The translations under genes were made by a program, and so were the position numbers. The notes under the pieces were generated by a model. The model was not told where the DNA came from and did not search any database. It saw only the letters and a list, made by a program, of their open reading frames with translations. Shown one piece after another: positions 33,520-42,016 of a stretch of 64,000 bases of DNA; positions within the stretch are counted from its first letter, which is position 1; each line of letters begins with the position of its first letter. Source of the DNA: Ancylomarina sp048268005 (lineage in GTDB: Bacteria; Bacteroidota; Bacteroidia; Bacteroidales; Marinifilaceae); NCBI GenBank assembly GCA_048268005.1, contig JBLWWJ010000002.1:248001-312000 (forward strand), in the 5' to 3' direction.

Positions 33520-34101
33520 ATGCTTAGGCATTCTTATATTATTCTTATTTTTTTAGTTGTTTTTTCATGCCTACCTATGTCCTGTCGGGAAAAAGCTATG
33601 CCGAAACCTCGGGGGTATTTTCGAATTGACTTTCCTGAAAAAAAATATAAGGCTTGGAATCAGGACTACCCGTTTAGTTTTGATCATTTGAACGGCACAC
33701 AGGTTGTGAAAGATAAAAGTAGGTTAGCCGAGAAATATTGGCTAAATATTGAGTATCCAACTTATAATGCAACGCTGCATTTAAGCTATAAAGAAGTGAG
33801 TGAAAATTTGGAGAAATATCTGGAAGATTCACACCGATTAGTTTATAAGCACGCTATAAAAGCTGATGCAATTGATGGAACTAATTATATAGACAAAGAG
33901 AAAAATGTATATGGTTTGGTATATCGTATACAAGGTAATGCTGCTTCTTCTGTTCAGTTTATTGCCACAGATAGTTCAAAACATTTCTTAAGAGGATCAC
34001 TTTATTTCAATAATCACCCTAATCCGGATTCTTTAGCTCCAGTCATTCAATATATCGATAAGGATATTGTACACTTGATGGAAAGTTTAAAGTGGAAATA
34101 A
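33520..34101 (+). CDS. gldD: Gliding motility lipoprotein GldD
   Basis: A 193-residue lipoprotein. A hydrophobic signal is followed by Cys17 and Cys22, either of which could be the lipidated residue (VFSC or LPMSC). The GldD hallmark KPRGYFRIDFPEKKY follows at about residues 29-43. The rest includes NIEYPTYNATLHLSYKEV and a C-terminal IQYIDKDIVHLMESLKW. In Flavobacterium johnsoniae it is needed for gliding. It lies 106 bases after gldE and 33 before a phosphopantetheinyl transferase. Confidence 0.9.
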   Translation: MLRHSYIILIFLVVFSCLPMSCREKAMPKPRGYFRIDFPEKKYKAWNQDYPFSFDHLNGTQVVKDKSRLAEKYWLNIEYPTYNATLHLSYKEVSENLEKYLEDSHRLVYKHAIKADAIDGTNYIDKEKNVYGLVYRIQGNAASSVQFIATDSSKHFLRGSLYFNNHPNPDSLAPVIQYIDKDIVHLMESLKWK

Positions 34102-34134
34102 ATTCGGTGAAATTATTCTTTTAGGAAAGATCAT

Positions 34135-34773
34135 ATGCCTTTAGTAAAACACATTCAATTAAATGAAACCTGTCAGTTGGTTCTTTGGAAAATAACCGAA
34201 GAACTTGATGAGCTATTTAAGTTTGTTAAACTGAGTAAAAAGGAACAGGCTCGTCTTGATGGTTTTGGAAGTATGGCACGTAAAAAAGAATTTGTTACTA
34301 CCCGTGTATTGTTGCAAAAGCTTCTTGGCGGTGGCGTCATTATAGAGAATAATGAGCATGGAAAACCTTTGCTTATCAATTCTGATTTTGATATCAGTAT
34401 CTCTCATAGCAAGGATTATGTAGGCGTGATGGTTGGTCGAAATCACGATTTGGCTTTGGATATAGAATATCTATCAGATCGGGTATATCGCATTACGAAG
34501 AGGTTTATGAGTGAAAACGAAATGTCAACTATATCGGATAAAGATAAGCAACTTCATATCTACCAGCATTGGTGTGCCAAAGAGTGCTTGATAAAACTAT
34601 ATGGCAAGAAGGATGTGCTCCTAATTGATGAATTAAAAATACATCCTTTTCAACCTGATCAATCTACTTTTTCAGGAGAAGTAATTCGTGTTGATTTTTC
34701 CAGGAAGTTCGATTTTCAATACCAAACCTTCGATACCTACTTAATGGTTTGGTGTTGTCAAAAAAGAAACTAA
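34135..34773 (+). CDS. 4'-phosphopantetheinyl transferase family protein
   Basis: A 212-residue Sfp/HetI-like enzyme that would move the phosphopantetheine arm of CoA onto carrier proteins. The substrate-binding LALDIEYLSDRV (near residues 104-115) carries the metal-binding Asp and Glu, and the signature HWCAKECLIKLYGKKD (near 142-157) carries the second Glu/Lys set. The N-terminal motif ARKKEFVTTRVLLQKLLG is also typical. It shares its last four bases with the convergent gene. The carrier protein target is not in the window; a role in fatty-acid or polyketide acyl carriers is possible. Confidence 0.88.
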   Translation: MPLVKHIQLNETCQLVLWKITEELDELFKFVKLSKKEQARLDGFGSMARKKEFVTTRVLLQKLLGGGVIIENNEHGKPLLINSDFDISISHSKDYVGVMVGRNHDLALDIEYLSDRVYRITKRFMSENEMSTISDKDKQLHIYQHWCAKECLIKLYGKKDVLLIDELKIHPFQPDQSTFSGEVIRVDFSRKFDFQYQTFDTYLMVWCCQKRN

Positions 34774-36398
34774 TCTACCAAGCCTTTTATAGGATTACCC
34801 ATGCAGCCAGAAGGTGGTGCTATTTTCAAGAAGGTTGATAAAGTGGGAACAATATCTTCAATATCGACTTGTTGATTCAATTCCTGATTTTTAATTTTCC
34901 ACCCATATAAAAATAAGGGGGCTCTTCTTGATTGGCTATACTGAGCAACAAGGTCTCTTTCGTCTTTTATTTGATTGACCCATCCTGGTTCCAAAGCAAT
35001 GATGACATCACCTGATCTTTTATGATTGAACGAGCGCTGAATTTTATTCATAGTTCCATGACTGTAGTTCGTTTCAATAAAATTGTAAGCTGGAATTGCT
35101 TTAGACACACCAGAGAATTGGACTAGAAATTTGGCAGCTTTTATTTGTACATCTTCAAGAATTAGCTTTTTATCTTCGATGAGTTTACGGTTAAGAAAAA
35201 TTTGTTGTGAATCGTATCCTGATATCCATTGTCCAGAACCATAAGTCACATTAAAGTATGATTTTAATAGGGCTATTGCGTTATAAGAACTGAAATAGCC
35301 ATGAGGTATACGTTGTTTTTCAAGATCGGCTGGTAAGAATTCTGCTACCTGATCACTGGTTATAAAAAGTAATACATTTTCCATACCAACTTGCTCATCC
35401 AGGAAAGTAATAAGGTCTGCAATATTTTTATCAAGCCTTGTTATACAATCGAGCATTTCAGTTGAATAGGGTGAAAACTTTCTGTGATTGTTGCCCAAGC
35501 AGGAAAAATTGATGGTAATTAAATCACAATCTTCGTCTTTACCTAAGTTCTCGTTAATAATTGTAGTTGCCGCAAAATCCTTAACTAATAGATTGCCCGC
35601 TGGATAATTCTTTAAGGCATGATATCCAATCTTCTTTTTCTCCTTTTTTAAGTCGTAATAAAAGTGATCCGTTAATTTCAGTTTTGCTTTGATAATATCA
35701 GTTGAATTTCCATTGTCTTCAAGACTTTTAGGAACCCATGGTTTATCAAGGTATTTGTTGGGTAGGTCAGTTGCATTGAAATTATTAACCCAATTAAACA
35801 GAGTATCCTGATAATAGGATGAACTTATAAATTTGCCTTGAACACCATCTAACCAATAGGCTGCATCAGCCGAATGACCTGCAGAAAAAATTGCTGATTC
35901 ATTATTTAGAGAAACACCAATAACTCTCGAGTTTGGGTTGTTTAGCTTCATGATATCACCTAGAGTAGGGGCTAGAAGCTTATGCGGTGATTTAGATGCA
36001 ATCGTATCAGTGATACCTAATTTTCTATATTTTTGATCATAGGTTGAAGCTTCGGCACTTTCAGAAATTCTATTAAACCAAGCGTGAGAAATGATCCCAT
36101 GATAAGCAGGAGACGTTCCTGTATATATGGTAGCCTGATCAACTCCTGTTTGTGAATATTGGTAATTGTATTGTGTATTGGAGCTGAAGGCTCCATTTTT
36201 CATTATTTTATTAAAGCCTTCGTCTGAAAATAGATGGGCGTATTTATTGAAATAATCGCTTCGTAAATGATCTATGACGATTCCAACAATAAGTTTAGGC
36301 TGGTTGGAACTTGTATTGGTAGAATTAGTTTGTGCGCTTGCTTTTATAAAGCTACTGATGATAAGGACAAACCCTAGGAAAGTATATTTGATATTCAT
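34770..36398 (-). CDS. Alkaline phosphatase PafA-like protein, predicted catalytically inactive
   Basis: A 542-residue periplasmic protein with a signal peptide (residues 1-22). It aligns from end to end with PafA-type alkaline phosphatases: VIDHLRSDYF (Asp43), TGVDQATIYTG with nucleophile-position Thr84, SAGHSADAAYW, and TSDQ with Asp349. The other active-site residues appear lost: the phosphate-binding Asn is His105, the Lys and Arg pair is Asn165 and Glu167, the zinc ligands Asp and His become Gly302 and Arg306, the TADH His is Gln350, and the late THG His is missing. The frame is intact, so it looks like a retained pseudoenzyme. The alignment is from memory of the family, not computed. 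Confidence 0.8.
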   Translation of the reverse strand: MNIKYTFLGFVLIISSFIKASAQTNSTNTSSNQPKLIVGIVIDHLRSDYFNKYAHLFSDEGFNKIMKNGAFSSNTQYNYQYSQTGVDQATIYTGTSPAYHGIISHAWFNRISESAEASTYDQKYRKLGITDTIASKSPHKLLAPTLGDIMKLNNPNSRVIGVSLNNESAIFSAGHSADAAYWLDGVQGKFISSSYYQDTLFNWVNNFNATDLPNKYLDKPWVPKSLEDNGNSTDIIKAKLKLTDHFYYDLKKEKKKIGYHALKNYPAGNLLVKDFAATTIINENLGKDEDCDLITINFSCLGNNHRKFSPYSTEMLDCITRLDKNIADLITFLDEQVGMENVLLFITSDQVAEFLPADLEKQRIPHGYFSSYNAIALLKSYFNVTYGSGQWISGYDSQQIFLNRKLIEDKKLILEDVQIKAAKFLVQFSGVSKAIPAYNFIETNYSHGTMNKIQRSFNHKRSGDVIIALEPGWVNQIKDERDLVAQYSQSRRAPLFLYGWKIKNQELNQQVDIEDIVPTLSTFLKIAPPSGCMGNPIKGLVD

Positions 36399-36434
36399 AC
36401 TTGTAGAATGCTCTATGGAGAATGGATGAAAAAA

Positions 36435-36812
36435 TTAAAACAACTTGTGGATTTGACTACCGGTATAAACGGCTATCAATCCTAAAAATACACTGGCACC
36501 TAGATAAACTGCTAACAAGAAAAAGTCTCCTGTTTTAATCAAATTAAACTTCTCGAAGGCAAAAGATGAATAGGTTGTGAAACCACCACAAAAACCAACA
36601 CTAAGAAATACTCTCAGCTCAGGACTTAGCATATTCTTTTGTTCTGCCAAAGAGTAGATGATTCCAATAAGCAAACAGCCAAGAATATTGACAAAAAGAG
36701 TTCCAATTGGTAGAACCGATTGAAAAACCCGATTCATACCCAATGCAATTAAGAATCTAGAAATACTACCTAAAAAACCACCTAATCCTATAAGTAATAG
36801 TGTGCGAAGCAT
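36435..36812 (-). CDS. crcB: Fluoride exporter CrcB/Fluc
   Basis: A 125-residue membrane protein with four hydrophobic segments that assembles as a dual-topology dimeric fluoride channel. The family motifs are GGFLGSISRFLIA (near residues 11-23), GTLFVNILGCLLIG (37-50) with the conserved Asn, and GFCGGFTTYSSFAFE (73-87). It is a single full-length copy. The gene is 36 bases beyond the start of the phosphatase-like gene on the same strand; the terminator upstream separates it from ychF. No fluoride riboswitch is recognised in its leader. Confidence 0.95.
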   Translation of the reverse strand: MLRTLLLIGLGGFLGSISRFLIALGMNRVFQSVLPIGTLFVNILGCLLIGIIYSLAEQKNMLSPELRVFLSVGFCGGFTTYSSFAFEKFNLIKTGDFFLLAVYLGASVFLGLIAVYTGSQIHKLF

Positions 36813-36908
36813 AATCTTTGATTATATAGATACCTGAACAAAGATAAAAATATAAACAAGCTATGAAGGTTTAAATTAGATTTTTGATTAGAACTAGTAT
36901 GTAAAAAT

Positions 36909-36934
36909 AAAGGCTGTCGTAATTGACAGCCTTT
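36909..36934. terminator. Terminator between ychF and crcB
   Basis: AAAGGCTGTC (36909-36918) and GACAGCCTTT (36925-36934) form a perfect 10-bp stem with a 6-base loop. On the minus strand a T-rich TTATTTTTAC follows, which suits termination of ychF. Confidence 0.85.
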
Positions 36935-36958
36935 TAAATATCTTAATTTAAGATAGAA

Positions 36959-38059
36959 TTATACATTGAAACGGAAGTGCATAATATCACCATCCTGAAC
37001 AACATATTCTTTCCCTTCCACATTCATTTTTCCTGCTTCCTTACAAGCATTTTCAGATCCTAAGTTAGAGAAATCTTCGTATTTGATTACCTCGGCACGA
37101 ATGAATCCTTTTTCAAAATCGGTGTGAATAACACCTGCAGCTTGCGGAGCCTTAGCACCTTTAGGATAAGTCCATGATCTAACTTCTTTAACACCCGCTG
37201 TGAAATAGGTTTCTAATTCAAGAAGACTAAATGCAGCTTTGATCAATTTATTAACACCTGGCTCTTCAAGACCAAGATCTTCAAGAAACATTTGTTTTTC
37301 TTCGTATGATTCTAGTTCTGCAATATCAGCTTCAATACCAGCCCCAACAATTAGAACTTCGGCATTCTCATCTTTTACTGCTTCCTTAACAGCTTCAACG
37401 TGGGCATTACCAGTTGTAACAGATGCTTCATCAACATTACAAACGTATAATACAGGTTTTGTCGTCAATAAATGAAGATCTTTTGTTACCAGTTCCTCAG
37501 CTTCACTAAGTTCTATAACTCGAGCTGATTTACCTTGCATTAAGACTTCCTGATAACGCTCAAGAACCTCAACTAGTTTTTTAGCTTCCGGGTTTTTACC
37601 AACTTTGGCAAGTTTAGCCGCTTTTTGAAGTCTGGCTTCTACAGTTTCAAGATCCTTTAATTGTAATTCCATATCAATGGTTTCTTTGTCACGAATTGGA
37701 TCAACCGAACCGTCAACGTGTACAATATTACCATCCTCGAAACAACGTAATACGTGAATAATTGCATTCGTTTCACGGATATTTGTTAAGAATTTATTTC
37801 CTAAACCTTCACCTTTACTAGCACCTTTAACTAAACCAGCGATATCAACAATCTCCATTACTGAAGGCTGTACTTTTTGTGGCTGTACCAATTCTGTTAA
37901 TCTGATCAAACGGTCATCAGGTATTGTGATTACACCTACATTAGGCTCGATAGTACAAAAAGGGAAATTAGCCGACTGTGCTTTAGCATTCGACAAACAA
38001 TTAAATAAAGTGGATTTACCTACATTAGGTAGTCCTACGATTCCACACTGTAATGCCAT
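36959..38059 (-). CDS. ychF: Universal GTPase/ATPase YchF
   Basis: A 366-residue Obg-family P-loop protein that in the family hydrolyses ATP and binds ribosomes. The P loop GLPNVGKS is at residues 9-16 and the switch DIAGLVKGASKGEGLGNKF lies near 71-89. The nucleotide-specificity site reads YVCNVDEA rather than NKxD, fitting the ATP-preferring YchF clade. A coiled-coil segment and a C-terminal TGS domain follow (MHFRFNV end). A matching promoter is visible upstream and a terminator downstream, so it is monocistronic. Confidence 0.97.
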   Translation of the reverse strand: MALQCGIVGLPNVGKSTLFNCLSNAKAQSANFPFCTIEPNVGVITIPDDRLIRLTELVQPQKVQPSVMEIVDIAGLVKGASKGEGLGNKFLTNIRETNAIIHVLRCFEDGNIVHVDGSVDPIRDKETIDMELQLKDLETVEARLQKAAKLAKVGKNPEAKKLVEVLERYQEVLMQGKSARVIELSEAEELVTKDLHLLTTKPVLYVCNVDEASVTTGNAHVEAVKEAVKDENAEVLIVGAGIEADIAELESYEEKQMFLEDLGLEEPGVNKLIKAAFSLLELETYFTAGVKEVRSWTYPKGAKAPQAAGVIHTDFEKGFIRAEVIKYEDFSNLGSENACKEAGKMNVEGKEYVVQDGDIMHFRFNV

Positions 38060-38103
38060 GTTATATTTTATTTATTAATTAGCTGAGTTTCAAAAAATCT
38101 GTG

Positions 38104-38134
38104 CAAAAGTACATTTAAAATTCCGATGTGCCAA
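38104..38134 (-). promoter_or_regulatory. Promoter of ychF
   Basis: On the minus strand TTG (38134-38132), 20 bases, then TACTTTTG (38111-38104) fits the TTG/TANNTTTG promoter with canonical spacing. The start codon is about 45 bases downstream. Confidence 0.65.
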
Positions 38135-38225
38135 TTTTGAGATTATTCTAATTAATAATTGTTAAATACTTACCAAGTCGATTGATAGATATGACTTAGT
38201 TTGAATTATTTATTAGCTTTAGAAT

Positions 38226-39272
38226 ATGACATTTAATATCTACATAAAGTATATTGTTTTTACTATTTTATTATTGGGGGCTTTGACTACTACCAAAGCT
38301 CAGGATCCGGCTTTTGGAAGGTATGGCCTTATCGATCGTCAGGTGAAACGAGTACCGGATAGTCTTTATAATAATATTATTCATCTGCATCATTATCTTG
38401 ATTCTATAGGAGTTGATGATGAAAAAAGAATACGAGCTTTTTATATGTGGATCATCACAAATATCAAATATGAAAATCAGGTAGAACTGCTTTATAATGA
38501 AGATTTGATGTTTTATATGGGATCTAATAATTCGGTATCTCCTGTATCTGTTTTAAAGAAAGGGAAAGCCGTATGTGAGGGCTTTTCAAAGCTGTTTCAG
38601 TTTTTCTGCCAGCAATCGGGAATTGAAGCCTATACGATCGGAGGTTATATTTCTAAGAGAGGAGCTTTTCAAGATAGAGCAACTCATTCGTGGAATGTTG
38701 TGAAGATAAATAATGAATGGCGTTTTTTTGATTTAACCTGGGCCTATGCAAGTCTTGAGCATACAGGACTAAAGAGGAGCACAAATGAATTTTACATGGT
38801 AGAACCCAAAGAATTTGTTTTATCTCACTTACCATTAATTCCAATGTGGCAATTCATAGAAACACCTGTGCCCATTTCTGTTTTTAATATGGGAGATGAT
38901 CTAATTAATAGTTATCTAATCAAGAAAAAACCATACTATAATTATGCAGATAGTCTTAAAAATTATAGGCAATTGGATATCAAGGAAAGAAGCTTAAAAA
39001 CGGCTGAGGAAATTTATAAGACGAATTCTTCAAATAAATTTAATAGAGCTATTGCCTATTACAGATATGCTCGAGTTATATTAAATGCCCAGGAATCATC
39101 CGAAAATAAGGATCTTAATGAATTATTGGATGCCAAGGATAAGATTCGAATTGCGATGCAGTTATTTCGTAATAATCAAGATGTAGCAGCTCAACTTATG
39201 TTTTTGCAAGCAATTGATAACTATAGGCTAATTGAAAATTGGATACATCTAACACAAAATAAAAACCAATAA
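38226..39272 (+). CDS. Secreted transglutaminase-like protein
   Basis: A 348-residue protein with a signal peptide (residues 1-25, ending TTTKAQ). The transglutaminase-like core shows the Cys-His-Asp triad: Cys in KKGKAVCEGFSKLFQFFC (around residue 119), His in RATHSWNVVKINNEW (near 153) and Asp in RFFDLTWAY (near 168). The remaining C-terminal part is helical with no recognised domain. Proteins of this type act as peptidases or are non-catalytic in other cases. It is upstream of a convergent unknown gene and about 1.1 kb from a VWA protein. Confidence 0.85.
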   Translation: MTFNIYIKYIVFTILLLGALTTTKAQDPAFGRYGLIDRQVKRVPDSLYNNIIHLHHYLDSIGVDDEKRIRAFYMWIITNIKYENQVELLYNEDLMFYMGSNNSVSPVSVLKKGKAVCEGFSKLFQFFCQQSGIEAYTIGGYISKRGAFQDRATHSWNVVKINNEWRFFDLTWAYASLEHTGLKRSTNEFYMVEPKEFVLSHLPLIPMWQFIETPVPISVFNMGDDLINSYLIKKKPYYNYADSLKNYRQLDIKERSLKTAEEIYKTNSSNKFNRAIAYYRYARVILNAQESSENKDLNELLDAKDKIRIAMQLFRNNQDVAAQLMFLQAIDNYRLIENWIHLTQNKNQ

Positions 39273-39289
39273 CCTTTCAAAGACTAATC

Positions 39290-40138
39290 TTAAATTGCCT
39301 TTTCTAGTTTAGAAGTTTTTATTGAGTTCAACTTTAACATTTGATGAATAGGTGTTAATTTGAACTTTTTAGGAATAGAAAATGATTCTTCGTTTAGTTT
39401 TGTTCTTGATGCATGATCCATTCTTATCACCGTTTTTTCTTGATCATGGAAAATAATAACCTTCATGGGAAGACCATTGGTTCTAACCTGCATATATGCG
39501 TTCAAATTAAAATAAGGCGCAATTCCTGAGTGAAAAAAGAAGGCTTCCAGAAAATCTTTGAAGGAATTCATGTTCCAACCCATATGTGATAGGATATTTT
39601 CGGCAACCCATATTTCCTCCATGACTTCATCACCATGCATAACGTCGTATTTACGCACAGCATAATCATCTATTGAACTAAAGTTTGGCGAACTCTTGAT
39701 ATTGAAATTATTGTATATTCGACAATCAGGAATTAAAGGTTTTTTGCCAGTTCTACGCCTTATTATTTCTTCAAAACGTTGTTTATCTATAGAATTTAGA
39801 TTCCTTAAAAAAGAAACATCATTTATTAGAAAATCGTCGTCATTTTGCATTTTCAATTCTGTTACGGCTTGTGTGAAATGTTTAATTTGTCCCGACCAGA
39901 AGACCTTTTCTTTTTGATTAATAAAGCTGATTGTTTTTGACTTAGAATTGTACAGGTAAGTTCGATTATTTGTGACAATTTTCATATTGTCCCCTTTAAT
40001 GTAGATTAAGGTTCTACTTTGGATTTCACCATTTTCAACATAAAATTTAATCACCCAGGATTTATCAGTGGTAGTGTACTTTATCACTAAGAAAAGCAAT
40101 ATCAATGTCGCAACGACGTATGAGATTTTTTTGATCAT
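39290..40138 (-). CDS. Membrane-anchored protein of unknown function
   Basis: A 282-residue protein I cannot place in a family. Residues 1-22 form a single hydrophobic anchor (ISYVVATLILLFLVIKY) and the rest is predicted extracytoplasmic. The pattern IQSRTLIYIKGDNMKIVTNN and the TYLYNSKSKTISFINQ segment (near residues 55-75) resemble DUF4412-like beta proteins, but weakly. The gene has its own -7 candidate on the minus strand (TATATTTG at 40190-40183) and ends 18 bases from the convergent transglutaminase gene. Confidence 0.65.
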   Translation of the reverse strand: MIKKISYVVATLILLFLVIKYTTTDKSWVIKFYVENGEIQSRTLIYIKGDNMKIVTNNRTYLYNSKSKTISFINQKEKVFWSGQIKHFTQAVTELKMQNDDDFLINDVSFLRNLNSIDKQRFEEIIRRRTGKKPLIPDCRIYNNFNIKSSPNFSSIDDYAVRKYDVMHGDEVMEEIWVAENILSHMGWNMNSFKDFLEAFFFHSGIAPYFNLNAYMQVRTNGLPMKVIIFHDQEKTVIRMDHASRTKLNEESFSIPKKFKLTPIHQMLKLNSIKTSKLEKAI

Positions 40139-40360
40139 TAATCTATTTAATAATAACGGGTTTAAAAAAGCAAATAAATTTACAAATATATCTTACATAT
40201 AAGTGTTTATGATGTGAGGTTTTTTATTGAGTGGGCTTGTAAATAGTAGCATCTATATAATTTTCATTATATTGAGAGTGTAAATAGAGTCGTTTTTTAT
40301 GACCTATTGTTGATTGCTTATTTTTATAAATAGCAGTTCTTCTTACCAAGACATTATAAT

Positions 40361-41734
40361 TTGAAAAGATTACTAAAATATTGCTTCTTTTTACTTCTTA
40401 GTATTATTACTGTTCAAGCTTTACCCCAAAAGATGAGAACAGTAAAAAATAAGACGCGAATATTATTTATTTTCGACGCTTCTCAGAGTATGAATGGAAG
40501 ATGGGAAAAATCGACAAAAATGAATGTTGCTCGAGATTTTCTTATTGAGATGATTGATAGCCTGGAACTTGAGAATAATGTTGAAATGGCACTCAGAGTT
40601 TATGGTCATCAAAGCTCTTTCCCTCCTCAAGATTGCGAAGATACGAAGTTAGAGGTTCCTTTTTCCTTAGATAATGCTGGTGTCATTCGCCAAACACTTC
40701 GTTACTTGAATGCAAGAGGAACTACACCAATAGCCTATGCTCTTTCGAAGGCTGCAACTGATTTCCCCCAATCGAAGGAGTTGGTCCGGAATATCGTTAT
40801 TTTAATTACCGATGGCGTTGAAGCTTGTGATGGGGATCCTTGTGCTGTTTCTAAAGATTTACAGAAAAAAGGAATTATTCTGGAGCCTTTTATTATTGGT
40901 ATTGGCTTAGATAAAAAATTCCAAAAGAGTTTTGAATGTGTCGGTGAATTTCTTGAAGTTAATAAAGAAAAGAATTTTGGAGGGACTTTGAATTATGTCA
41001 TATCTCAGGTTCTTGACAAAACTTCTATGCAAGTTAATTTGCTAGATGAGAATGATAAGCCTACGGAGAGTAATGTACCCATGACTTTCTATAATCATAC
41101 CACCGGAAAACTACGTTATCAGTATATGCATACAATGAATTCTATGGGTTTACCGGATACTTTATTTCTAGATCCTCTTATTCCTTATGATATAACGGTT
41201 CATACGCTTCCGAAACTGCATGCAGATAGTGTTCGAATTGAACCCGGCAAACATTCAATAGTGGGGTTCAAGGCCGTACAGGGGAAACTAAAGATTACGT
41301 CACAAAGAACTAATCTTCTAAAAAAATTGAGTTGTGTTGTAAAAAAAGGTGATGAAACGATAAATGTACAGGCGATAGATTATTCTCAAAAATATTTAAT
41401 TGGAGATTATAGCTTAGAACTATTGACTCTACCTCGAATTAAAATTGATAATGTAAAAATCAGGCCCTCGGCAACGACTTTGATCGAAGTTCCACGTCCC
41501 GGTTTAGTAACTGTTTTTAAACCAACCTATGGTCCTTGTGATTTATTCGTTAAAATTGATGGTAAAATGGAATGGGTGTGTGCTCTTGATAGTAGGGAAT
41601 TACGTAAAACGTTAACATTGCAACCCGGTAATTATCATTTGGTTTTTAGAAGTAAATCGGTGAATTTTTCACATTATACTAAAAAGCGTTCGTTTATAAT
41701 AACTTCAGGAAGTTCTACGGCTGTTCGATTGTAA
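40361..41734 (+). CDS. Secreted VWA-domain protein, TTG start
   Basis: A 457-residue protein. The start is TTG at 40361: a stop codon lies directly before it in frame, and only this start keeps the signal peptide (MKRLLKYCFFLLLSII...). The VWA domain (about residues 30-225) has the MIDAS motif DASQS, a Thr in ARGTTPIAYAL and the ITDG segment. Cys pairs (DCEDT, CDGDPC) suggest disulfides. The C-terminal half (about 230-457) is beta-rich with possible Ig-like repeats. It probably binds a ligand in a metal-dependent way at the envelope; the ligand is unknown. Confidence 0.85.
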   Translation: MKRLLKYCFFLLLSIITVQALPQKMRTVKNKTRILFIFDASQSMNGRWEKSTKMNVARDFLIEMIDSLELENNVEMALRVYGHQSSFPPQDCEDTKLEVPFSLDNAGVIRQTLRYLNARGTTPIAYALSKAATDFPQSKELVRNIVILITDGVEACDGDPCAVSKDLQKKGIILEPFIIGIGLDKKFQKSFECVGEFLEVNKEKNFGGTLNYVISQVLDKTSMQVNLLDENDKPTESNVPMTFYNHTTGKLRYQYMHTMNSMGLPDTLFLDPLIPYDITVHTLPKLHADSVRIEPGKHSIVGFKAVQGKLKITSQRTNLLKKLSCVVKKGDETINVQAIDYSQKYLIGDYSLELLTLPRIKIDNVKIRPSATTLIEVPRPGLVTVFKPTYGPCDLFVKIDGKMEWVCALDSRELRKTLTLQPGNYHLVFRSKSVNFSHYTKKRSFIITSGSSTAVRL

Positions 41735-41948
41735 TGAGATAAATCAATTGTGATACATTATAATATTAAATTGTGTCAAATTCCAGATACATGAGGTCTA
41801 TAATTCTATAATCTATTGTTTACCCTTTCTTAATCTTCTTTTTTCGTTTGCTAACAATCTAGCTATCTATTCGATGAGGTGTTCTTTAAAGTTCTTTCTT
41901 AATTCGGGAGTGTGTGCTATTATTTAGGCGATCACGTGATAATTTTCG

Positions 41949-41956
41949 TATATTTG
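41949..41956 (+). promoter_or_regulatory. -7 box of tkt
   Basis: TATATTTG fits the consensus TANNTTTG, about 60 bases before the tkt start. The upstream -33 region reads ATTTAGG rather than TTG, a partial match. No other feature was seen in the 280-base gap. Confidence 0.5.
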
Positions 41957-42016
41957 CGGGCATTAAATAAAATCTGACGCAGATTTTTTAATCATCTTAT
42001 AAAACTCTTGACTAGA

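Noticed and set aside
36813..36908. Fluoride riboswitch before crcB
   Set aside because: I looked for the conserved GGNGAUGG-like core and pseudoknot partners on the minus strand and found none in the AT-rich gap.
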